Positions 55,859 through 64,000 of a DNA stretch of 64,000 bases are shown here, piece by piece. The notes under the pieces are model-generated. The model made no database searches, was not told the origin of the DNA, and saw only the letters and a program-made list of their open reading frames with translations. This stretch comes from Russula earlei (Eukaryota; Basidiomycota; Agaricomycetes; Russulales; Russulaceae), in NCBI GenBank assembly GCA_025769875.1, contig JAGFNK010000171.1, forward strand, positions 1-64,000. Direction: 5' to 3'. Within the stretch, counting starts at the first letter, position 1, and each line of letters opens with the position of its first letter. Made by a program: the position numbers and the translations under genes.

Positions 55859-58011
55859 TCAGGTAGAAGAGGGATCAGGAGTCAGGGCCACGTTGGGGAG
55901 AGGGGCGGAAGAAATGGCCCGAGGCACGGCGGCTGCGACCTCCGTTGCTGAGGCCGGAACCTGGAGGGTGCCAGGTGTCGAATGCGCAGAAGGAGCGCGG
56001 TGATGGTCCTCAACATTGCACAAGGGATATGAAGGCGGTTCGTCCAGGATATCGTCGTCGATATCAGTATTAGCTGAGAACAGCGTGGGTGCGGCATTGG
56101 TGCCTTGGTGTAGACTGATGTAAGCCTTACGGAGATGTTTGAGGGCAAGGATACAGATTATTTGAGTGTTATAGTCTACAGGGCCCGGACCCTGTATCCT
56201 GCTGACGGTGTCGTTCCAGAGATGGCAGAATTTGTGCTGCAGCTCAGGCAGAGTGAACAGTATGTCAAATTTAGTGACCGATTCAAGCGTTTTCGACTTG
56301 GACCCAGCACTGTGTCTCCAACCTTGCTCGGAATAGATGCTAATGATGTACCGCGTGATGTGGATGCAATTGGCAAGTAACACGCTATCACCGTGTGCCA
56401 AATAGTGTCGAAGGTCAAGCGCCGAGACGCCCAGATGTCCAGAAGCGAGTTCGAACCAACGATCTTTGCGTTCCTGATCTCTTGAGATCATGATGGAAAT
56501 TGCGCACTGCGAGTAGGAAGCAGCGCCCGGTTCATTGTGATCGACTTTTCTTCTCAGAAATAGCCCAAGCTCGACAGAACTCAAAAATCCATTCCATTCT
56601 TCAGAAAATATACGATCGAAGATCGTCGCGTGTAAAGGGAGGGAGGCTGCATCCATCGCCTTCACGCAGATGGCCGTCCGCCTTTCCTTGACGCTATTCG
56701 GGATGAGTGGAGATGCCAATGTACGGTCCATGAAACCAATGAGAGCCCACAGCAGCTTGCCCTCGTTTGGCGTGATGAAAGTACCTCGTGGATCCGTGAC
56801 CAGTTCGGAACCACAGAAGCTGGGAATAAACGAAAAAAACCGCTCCAGTTCGACGTCTTCGTCCAACGAATCAAACGTCAATGACAACAGACGACCATCA
56901 ATCCCCGATGGTGGCTTCCGTGCATGCTCTTCGGCAATCTTTTCTGGGCCTTGTTGAAACCATGCTCCGAATTGATCCCTCCATCCGCCAAAGCGGCCCC
57001 ACGGTGGATAGCTGGAGACAGGAAAGTGGTGAAGAGCATGGGAGAGCAAAAATAGGATACCAGAAACGAGGTACCAGACCACGGTAGAAAGAGGTGCGTG
57101 ATAGGGGCTGTCACGCCGTAGTATTGGCATGAATGTGATGCATGCATACATGGCGACGCAAAGCGCGATCCAACAGGCCACAGCGGTGAACACCGTGTGA
57201 TGTATATTGAATAGGAAGACGAGAAGGCCAGAAAAAAAGAGGAAAAGGGAAAGGTGGAGGAGGGCGGGAAGAGCTTCAACGACCAAGGGAAGGTGCAGCT
57301 TGGCGACGCCCTCTGAAAAGAAGGCTCGAATCCGCGCTCGCTTGTCTGAACTGTACCGCGGTTGAGTGATCTTGATATAACGACGGGCCCATTGCTGTAG
57401 CATTGTGGCCAACAGAGCACAGGTGAGACTGATGACCAAACTGAGGAACCAGAACAAGTTGACCCAGATGGCATATGTTGGGGGAGCGAAGGGGACTGAT
57501 GGATCACGGAGGGTTGAAGGAAAGGGGACGTGAGATCCGTTGGCATCGGCGAGGAGCTGGTAGATGTTTGCAAGGTAAAAGTCGGAGGTGTCCTGGGAGC
57601 TCGGCCGGAGATCCTGAACGGATACAGAGATCAATGTTGCAACTGCAGCAGAGAACAAACCAGTCTATGAGGTGTAAGGATATAAAGAGTAGAGAAGGAC
57701 GTTTCGGCTCACGAAAACTAGGATGCCGTCCGCGTCCCCTTTCCAACTGTTTGCCATCTCCTTGTCATGTTCGGTAGTCATCTCGACATACATAGAGAAG
57801 AGAGGTCCGGCGCCATCTACAAAACTAGATGCACCTTGGGATGCACCATTTTGACCTGGCCGAGGGGGATAACCATGGCCACCTGTCCGCCGATAAGAAA
57901 AAAAAAATGATGAGGTGCAGGAGGATGGATACCATAGGTTGTGGGTATTCCTTCCACATGAGCAGAAACACCCCCCAAATTTATAGTAGCTTCGGGGTCG
58001 GCGTGAGACAT
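55859..58011 (-). CDS. DUF6535-type membrane protein (gene 3)
   Basis: The start is probably ATG 58011 (MSHADPEATINLGGVSAHVE). A further exon gives HGYPPRPGQNGASQGASSFV, GAGPLFSMYVEMTTEHDKEM and ANSWKGDADGILVF. An intron (about 57660-57714) precedes TGLFSAAVATLISVSVQDLR. Helices are LFWFLSLVISLTCALLATML, LLHLSLFLFFSGLLVFLFNI and VACWIALCVAMYACITFMPI. A fourth hydrophobic stretch near VVWYLVSGILFLLSHALHHF is present. The C-terminal domain has DGRLLSLTFDSLDEDVELER and LLWALIGFMDRTLASPLIPN, closely parallel to gene 2. The stop at 55859 falls in the proline/serine tail. It is on the opposite strand to genes 2 and 4, so the family here was not made by one simple tandem event. Confidence 0.85.
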
Positions 58012-59046
58012 GATGGGAGAGATCACGATACGACGATTGATTGTTCAAACCAGTGCGCGCGTGTTGTTTGATTTGATTCCCTCTAATGGTCTAGCATCCG
58101 ACCCAGGGACGCACGGCCAACACAGGGTATCGCGGCGGGCGCCGAAAATGCCAACAATACCAATGATTGTTGTTGCTACTATTTCTCACTGGGCACGTGA
58201 CTCCGCTCGCTTGCCGATCTTCTCCATCTCCGTCTCCGTGGATCTTTCCCATCAGCTGTCGACAACTCATTAGCCAGGTGTAGGCAGCGTGTAGAAGCCA
58301 ACGTTCATGCCATCGACCAACGTCCAACTTGGAAATCGCATCGAAGGTTTTCAATTCTGATGCAGTCATAAGCATGTTCGACCCAGAAGCCACTCAGGGC
58401 GACAAGGGGACCGGGCGTCCTTCCCCTCTTGCACGAGTGTCACAAGTGGTTTGGAATCGGCCTTCCGGGGAGGTCCTGGGTGGATTTCTCGGTTGTGTTT
58501 ATATATTATTGTTGCGATTTTCGTCATTCGGGATTCGTCAGAGCGGCGTTTTGATTCACTCTCCTCAATTGGCACCTTGAAGGGGAGGGGAGCGAACAAT
58601 CTCCGAGAGGGCTGATGGCGGGGTCATCAGCCCACAGCGCTCGCGAAGGTGTAGTCCACAACGAGTGGGAGGTGGGTAGTCGGTTCTATTCACCTTTTTC
58701 TGAGAGTCGAACTGGCACCCTCGTTCGAAAGGTCTGGCGATCCGTAATCATACCCCGATGGCGATCTCAACATCTCGCTCAGCCCGTCCCCGGATCCCCT
58801 TTCCCTTTTCGGGTTGCGCCCTCTCTTTCGGCGTCTTTTTGATTTCGTCCTCCACTTTTCGACAAGACAAAACGTTACTTGCTTGTGACTGGTTTTCCCG
58901 ACGCACTACCTGTAGCTTTGACGCAGGGGTTTCAGGAACCGCCCTACCTCTCCCCATTTAAATGCCTTCCCACCCATCCACCCAAACCCCCCACCACCCT
59001 CGCTGGACCGCATCTCCTCTCTCTACCAACCTTCACGTCTGCGCTG
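58012..59046. other. Intergenic, 1 kb, no gene seen
   Basis: This is the divergent space between DUF6535 gene 3 and the kinase-like gene. A short inverted repeat (gggctgatg...tcatcagccc, about 58609-58634) is present. Short plus-strand frames have no recognisable content. Confidence 0.4.
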
Positions 59047-60321
59047 ATGCTTGAAGAAACATACGCCGGAACCAATGTCGGCAGCTTATGCAATAGCGAG
59101 CTATGGTGGCGGGATCATTATGATGATCTACACGGCCGCGGGTACAAGCTCTTTCTCAACACCGATCATAATCAGGCTACCACTGTGGGTATATTCGTCT
59201 GCGACTTGGTGCAACTAACGTCACGTAGTTACCAGCTATGGCGCATGCCGTGCGCATAGAAGACGGCCGACAAGTCACGCTTCAAAAGGTTTTCTCTCAA
59301 GAGCGCCCAAATGAACTACCAATCGCCCAACTTTTCTCTTCACCAGGGCTCAAGGACAACCCTAAGAATCATTGCATTCCCTTGCTCGATCTTGTCGACT
59401 TGTCCCACAACGCCAATCCCGATGCCGGGAAATTCATGGTGATCCCATTTCTTCGACCTTTCGACAATCCCCCTTTTCAAACGTATGGAGAATTCGTAGC
59501 CTTCTTTATGCAGATCAGCGAGGTTGGTCATCAAGGATAACTTACTGGCGATCTCTCACAGATTTGGATTCTGATCAGGGCCTCAAATTCATGCACGAGC
59601 AAAATGTTACCAATGGGTGAGTGTGGGTGGTGTCTCTGCAGAAGCGAATCCAGACTCAAAGCTTTTGCAGAGACTGCACAGTGAATAACATCATGTTCGA
59701 TCCGTCTGGAATGTACCCGGATCATCCAGTACGACGAGATTGGAGGGCCAAGCGATACAGCCGAACCGAGCGGCCACCCCGCTATTACTTCATCGACTTT
59801 GGCTTGTCTCATCAGTATTCCTCGCGGAACGTGTTGGAGGAACAGCCACGTGGCGATGATATGACCTCACCTCCTGAACATAAGCGCGGAGGGTTGTGCA
59901 ACCCATTTCGCACCGACATCTACCACCTTGGCAGTTTCGTTCGCGATAACTTTTTGAAGGTATGACGAACGTTCTGCCCACTTTGTACGTGTCTGATGTG
60001 ATATTGTAGAAGTATAATGGCTTCGAGTTCATGGGAGACCTAGTTTGTGCGATGACGGACGAGAATCCGGCAAGGCGTCCTAGGATCGAAGACGTTATCG
60101 AGAGGTTTGAAAGCATTTGTAGCTCATTGAGTGCAGTCATGTTACGCTCTCCGATCACGTCGAAAAATGACCACACAGTATGCATCGTGTATCGGCATTT
60201 GAGACAGCTGACACGTACGATTGCGTATGTTATTCACAGGAGGCCTGCGATCCCACTGCCTGGTGGATTGCGGATGCAGGATATACGACTGCATAGTTCT
60301 CCGAGAGTGTTGTATCATTGA
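59047..60321 (+). CDS. Mushroom-type protein kinase-like protein, atypical catalytic loop
   Basis: This belongs to the protein-kinase fold as expanded in Agaricomycetes. ATG 59047 starts MLEETYAGTNVGSLCNSELW. An intron joins ATT to LPAMAHAVRIEDGRQVTLQK. Then comes HCIPLLDLVDLSHN, FMVIPFLRPFDNPPFQTYGE, FMQISE, and LKFMHEQNVTNG spliced to DCTVNNIMFDPS. DFG is present as YYFIDFGLSHQYSS (about 59785-59826), followed by TDIYHLGSFVRDNFLK and a C-lobe end DENPARRPRIEDVIERFESI. The stop is at 60321. The usual HRDLKxxN loop reads NGDCTVNN: Asp and the last Asn are kept, while His, Arg and the Lys are replaced. Activity is therefore uncertain. It is flanked by DUF6535 genes and an F-box gene. Confidence 0.75.
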
Positions 60322-60844
60322 CACTTGATGCCACTTGATATCGATACCTTCTGCGTAGATATATATTGGATTCGAAAGTGATGCCTCAGGTTCCGCCCAT
60401 GCTACCGACGTTTGTGTACTCTTGAATGTTGTAAAATAGCCCGAGCCCGCTTTCTAGTTGGTTGTCTATTGTCTTGTCTCTTTGCCATCCAACTACAGGT
60501 ACACCGGAAGAGAGGGGTGAAAACAAGGATAAATTCTGCTTGCGAAGGCTGGTTTGGCCCTATTGATTCAGGTGGGATATGCATGCGGGGTATATGTCAA
60601 GGCGAGGTGTCAAGAATAGTGGGAAAGAGCTGGCCAGCTTTCGATGGCGGAACGGCTGACAAATTGAACGCTTCGTGGTTGTCCCTGATATTCGAACGCG
60701 GGTACGAGTGCAATGATTTTCCATGCGTCGCGACATGCTCCGGACCATATTCTAAGTCAAGACGAATGACCCATGCTCGGCAGTTCCAAAATAGAGGAAC
60801 TCTCACCACAAGCAATCTAGCCATAGACCATACCACTCCCAAAG
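60322..60844. other. Convergent intergenic space
   Basis: This lies between the 3' ends of the kinase-like and F-box genes. Nothing was recognised. Confidence 0.4.
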
Positions 60845-62821
60845 CTATGCGTTCATGCGAACCCAGTTACCACTTGTCCTTACATCAGCCAGGGCACAGA
60901 GCGGCGCAAGCGCGCCGTCCTCCACCTCGCAATTCCGCAGGTGGACTTCCATGGCTTGGGTGGGGCCAGCGACAAGAAGTGCCATCAATCCAGGTGTCAT
61001 GTCAAGGCCACATGATTCCTCTTCCTTCCTGACTTCTCCCTTTAAATAGATCAAGCGACTTTTCGAAGGCGGTGACGCCAACGAACTCTGTGGCTGCCTA
61101 GATGATACATTCCTTTCCACTGCATCGAGAGGTCGACTCAGGTTGGGTTCAGAAGCGGTGGTGGGTTCTAGTCTTGGTAGCTTCTGTGCTGAGAGCCTGC
61201 CTTCAACAACGTATACCCTCTTCAGAGACCGAAGGACACGCTCAGCGGTGTCTCGAGACGCGCACGCAGACGGGAGTACGTCAGCCGTGCCGGGATATAA
61301 CCACAGCACTTCTACGCTTGGCAATCGCACCAAGAGCTGGTGCCAATATCCTTTGGCTACATCGATGTGCGCAGGGTCACCCTCCACGAGGACACTCCGC
61401 ACGCACGCCGCGTCGAGATCGTCGCACAGAAGATGCAGACGGTAGAAAGGGCTCGTCAGCTCGATGGCGCGCAAGCCATCCGGCGCAGGCGGGCTGCCAT
61501 TCCATTCCAACTCGAAGCAGAAACGTGCCATGTCGTCGTGAAGCCCGTCTGTCCAAGCCAGGAAACGTCCACGCGTCGGCCCTCCGGATATACGGATGTT
61601 TTTCAGCCTTCCCCTGGTGTGGGCGGCGTACAACGGAGGCAGCGCCTCGAGCCAGCGTGCCCAGACGCCAGGGCTGGGCGCTGCCAGCGTGAATACGGCA
61701 AGTCTCTTCCGCGCGCCCTCTGGAATCGCAAGGTGCATCGCGAGCAACACGAAGTACCGCGGGGATTCCGTGCGCACAATGAACTCTTCCAACCTGTCCA
61801 TTGGAATCGGCGCGTCTGGAAACACGTTGGCCTCTTTCCAGACAGCCGTGCACCTGATTAGGGTGAAGTGTTTGAGGACGGGCATTTGGCGCAGCGCATC
61901 GAGGAGATCCGCAAACAACACTTTGCCACCAAGTTTGAAGCTTGTCAGCCCTCGAACGAGCCAATACGGTGCGTGGAAGGTGCGTTCTGCCGAGAAGGAG
62001 AGGCTACGCACGGGGGCCTGTGAGGAGAAGACGCTTTCAGGGATAGAGAAGGGCGTCCCCAGGTCCCAAAGCGGGACATTGATAGAAAAGAACTGAAGTG
62101 GCGATGGTGTGTGGAGGTTAGACAGCGTTGTGTGAACGTGCTCACGAGGGCCGTCCAAACGAAGGGAGCGCATGCGATGAGAGAGTCTCTGAAGAATGAT
62201 CAAGGCGGAGTAGGTCGTCATGGTCACTTGACGATCATCAATGTCACGCCTACCGACGCGTAGGTGGACATCAAGTAAGAGGGGTTTGGAACGCTGCTGC
62301 ATGATGTCGACCCAAAAAATGTTGAGATTTGGCGTGATCATAGACCAAAGGGGTGGGCAGATGTGAGCGACTGCCCGCCATGAGCGGCACACCTGTGTGA
62401 TCGGAAGCCACTCGGGAGAAACTTTGTGATGGAGCGAAACGGGGGAGTCTTCGACGGACGGTTCGGCGCAACACAAAAAGATTTGTTGAAGAATCTCGAG
62501 GGGGAGATCAGAGAAACGGAAAGGAAATACGCCATGGGTTCCCGTTTCTGCTGGCGAAGCCGACTGGTTGGGAGCAAGACCTCGTACCCTGTTGGGTTCC
62601 GGGGTGGAGAATCGGGTGGGGAGAGAGTAAGACCTGGATGATAGTCTTGCAAGATGGCTGGTGCGGAGCCTACTACGCTGTGTCACTATGTAATATGTCA
62701 CTGGCCACCCATTCAAGTGAATACGTACGGATTCTCGATCGATTGCGAATCGAGTGTTAAGACCCTCCTCGCGACGCGCAACAACTTGTGCTTGACGCTC
62801 TCTTCTGGCATTCCTTCCCAC
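60845..62821 (-). CDS. F-box protein
   Basis: A single intronless frame of 658 residues starts at ATG 62821. The N-terminal 100 residues are basic and Ser-rich. The F-box is FRFSDLPLEILQQIFLCCAE followed by WLPITQVCRSWRAVAHICPP (about residues 101-165), as in SCF adaptors that bind Skp1. The rest looks like irregular leucine-rich, substrate-binding sequence (ALIILQRLSHRMRSLRLDGP, VLKHFTLIRCTAVWKEA, EVLWLYPGTADVLPS). Such F-box proteins are very numerous and divergent in mushrooms. The substrate is unknown. Confidence 0.88.
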   Translation of the reverse strand: MGRNARRERQAQVVARREEGLNTRFAIDRESVRIHLNGWPVTYYIVTQRSRLRTSHLARLSSRSYSLPTRFSTPEPNRVRGLAPNQSASPAETGTHGVFPFRFSDLPLEILQQIFLCCAEPSVEDSPVSLHHKVSPEWLPITQVCRSWRAVAHICPPLWSMITPNLNIFWVDIMQQRSKPLLLDVHLRVGRRDIDDRQVTMTTYSALIILQRLSHRMRSLRLDGPREHVHTTLSNLHTPSPLQFFSINVPLWDLGTPFSIPESVFSSQAPVRSLSFSAERTFHAPYWLVRGLTSFKLGGKVLFADLLDALRQMPVLKHFTLIRCTAVWKEANVFPDAPIPMDRLEEFIVRTESPRYFVLLAMHLAIPEGARKRLAVFTLAAPSPGVWARWLEALPPLYAAHTRGRLKNIRISGGPTRGRFLAWTDGLHDDMARFCFELEWNGSPPAPDGLRAIELTSPFYRLHLLCDDLDAACVRSVLVEGDPAHIDVAKGYWHQLLVRLPSVEVLWLYPGTADVLPSACASRDTAERVLRSLKRVYVVEGRLSAQKLPRLEPTTASEPNLSRPLDAVERNVSSRQPQSSLASPPSKSRLIYLKGEVRKEEESCGLDMTPGLMALLVAGPTQAMEVHLRNCEVEDGALAPLCALADVRTSGNWVRMNA

Positions 62822-63143
62822 TACTAAGCGTCGAGGGATGGGTTAGCGGTGATGTTGAAGAATGGATTGATCAACGATGAGGCGATGCATGGGAGGATAT
62901 GGCAAGTGTGGGAGGCGGTTGCCACCTATGGTCGGACTATAACAGTAACAGAGGTGGATGCGAGCGAGATTCCTCTCAGTTTTCGTGCACTCATCTCTGC
63001 TCCAAGCCTTCGAGCTTGACGTCCTTCGCAACTGTGCATTGTTGACGGTGTTCTCCCGTCGACATTTCAAATCATGTAGTCGGCGCGTGGGAACGCGCAT
63101 TGTCAAGCCATCACCTCACGACATTGGATCATCAAACCTGTCA

Positions 63144-64000
63144 ATGTCTCACCGACCTTCAGATGTAGAGAGGGGGGGAATCACAGGTATCGTTTCTTAG
63201 CTCTCGGCCTTGCCCTCGCCGGATTCACCCAAAGTAGATGATCAAAGCGACCACTCTCATTCATCGTCCTCGTCGTCATCGTCGTCATCGAGTCAACCAT
63301 CCCAGAAAACCAAGGAAAACGTTGACTATGGTGATAGCTCATGGCCACTCTTTTCCATGTACACAAAGATTACGCAAGAAGACGACAATAACATGAATGA
63401 ACGCTGTCAAAAAGAAATGGATGGCATCTTGGTTTTTGTGAGTCCTCATAGTTGCTCCCTTATGAGCATGTACGTCAACTGAACAATAGAGTGGTTTATT
63501 CTCTGCCACCGTCGGCGCATTGCTTACAATCTCGCTCCAAGACCTAAAGCCTAACTCGCAGGATACATCTGTGTTTTATCTAAAGAACATTTATCTACAA
63601 CTTGGCAGTCTGAATGCATCAATCCCGTCCTCTTTGGCTGACCCGCCTCCTTTTTCTCCACCAAGTTACGTCATCTGGGTCAACTCACTCTGGTTCTTGA
63701 GCTTGGTCATCAGTCTTACCGGGGCCACGTCAGCGACGATACTGCAGCAGTGGGCACAACGATATATCACAGTCACTCAGCAACCATGGCAACCTCCTGA
63801 CAAGCGAGCTCGCATCCGTGCAGTCTTTGCCCACCACCCTTGGGGGCGATACGTCAACTGGGGTGGTGCCCGATCCGCCTTCTATCTACATCTTTCCCTC
63901 TTCCTCTTCTTCGCTGGTTGCCTCATTTATCTTCATAACGTCAACCATACCGTCTTCAAAGCCGTGGTTTCATGGCTCGTGTTTTATACCACGATATATG
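63144..64000 (+). CDS. DUF6535-type membrane protein (gene 4), runs off window
   Basis: The likely start is ATG 63144: MSHRPSD, a short intron of about 36 nt (gtagag...cttag), then LSALPSPDSPKVDDQSDHSH and a serine run coded by TCG/TCA repeats. SSWPLFSMYTKITQEDDNNM, RCQKEMDGILVF and an intron (63437-63489) precede SGLFSATVGALLTISLQDLK. Helices VNSLWFLSLVISLTGATSAT and LHLSLFLFFAGCLIYLHNV are visible before the sequence ends. Compared with genes 2 and 3 the acidic WKGDADG is replaced by QKEMDG. The C-terminal domain lies outside the window. Confidence 0.82.

Noticed and set aside
55467..56003. 178-codon plus-strand frame opposite DUF6535 gene 3 tail
   Set aside because: It is a Gly/Ala/Glu-rich mirror of the Pro/Ser-rich coding strand with no family match.
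58609..58634. Short hairpin gggctgatg...tcatcagccc as a possible RNA gene or terminator
   Set aside because: It is a single small hairpin in intergenic DNA, with no T-run or RNA-family features.
61102..61861. Plus-strand frames opposite the F-box gene
   Set aside because: They are shadows of an intact 658-residue minus-strand frame.

Overview
This window is nuclear DNA of a filamentous basidiomycete, most likely an Agaricomycete. Genes are dense on both strands and are cut by many 45-90 nt GT-AG introns. Fungal gene families dominate: a synaptojanin-type phosphatase, LCL2, a Boi-type SH3-SAM-PH protein, a NACHT-WD40 NLR and microsomal P450s. Four genes belong to the mushroom-expanded membrane family that I recognise as DUF6535. 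No tRNA, rRNA or CRISPR array was found.

Layout. 1-259 is a foldback MITE. 336-2640 holds a broken ATG18/PROPPIN gene that runs into low-complexity DNA. 3264-12859 is a compact housekeeping block: synaptojanin, SF3A3, FAL1/eIF4A-III and an unknown disordered protein. 13452-25667 is a tandem array of three cytochrome P450 copies, all with at least one reading-frame break. The array is split by about 4 kb of retroelement relics and a large inverted repeat, and the third copy carries a hairpin MITE in its heme-binding loop.

25886-49557 is again gene-rich: SF3B6, LCL2, an NLR with ten WD40 repeats, ribosomal protein L10a, a LARP7/Pof8-like xRRM protein, a Boi-like polarity protein, TBCA, MED11, a Nudix hydrolase, TTC27 and a TMEM135-like protein. 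49705-64000 is an accessory region with four DUF6535 genes (one truncated, one running off the window), an atypical protein kinase and an F-box protein.

Functional themes. Three spliceosome or exon-junction genes (SF3A3, FAL1, SF3B6) lie in one window. SF3A3 and FAL1 share a promoter of about 116 bp. The membrane-lipid and traffic genes are the synaptojanin, the ATG18 relic and the Boi-like protein. The NLR and the DUF6535/kinase/F-box block look like fast-evolving, lineage-expanded genes.

Caution: several conserved genes (TTC27, Nudix, NLR, two P450s, one DUF6535) are each interrupted by 1-2 nt frame breaks. Either many are young pseudogenes or the assembly holds residual indel errors, so intact or broken status needs raw reads. 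Exon boundaries were read by eye and should be taken as approximate unless a position is given.
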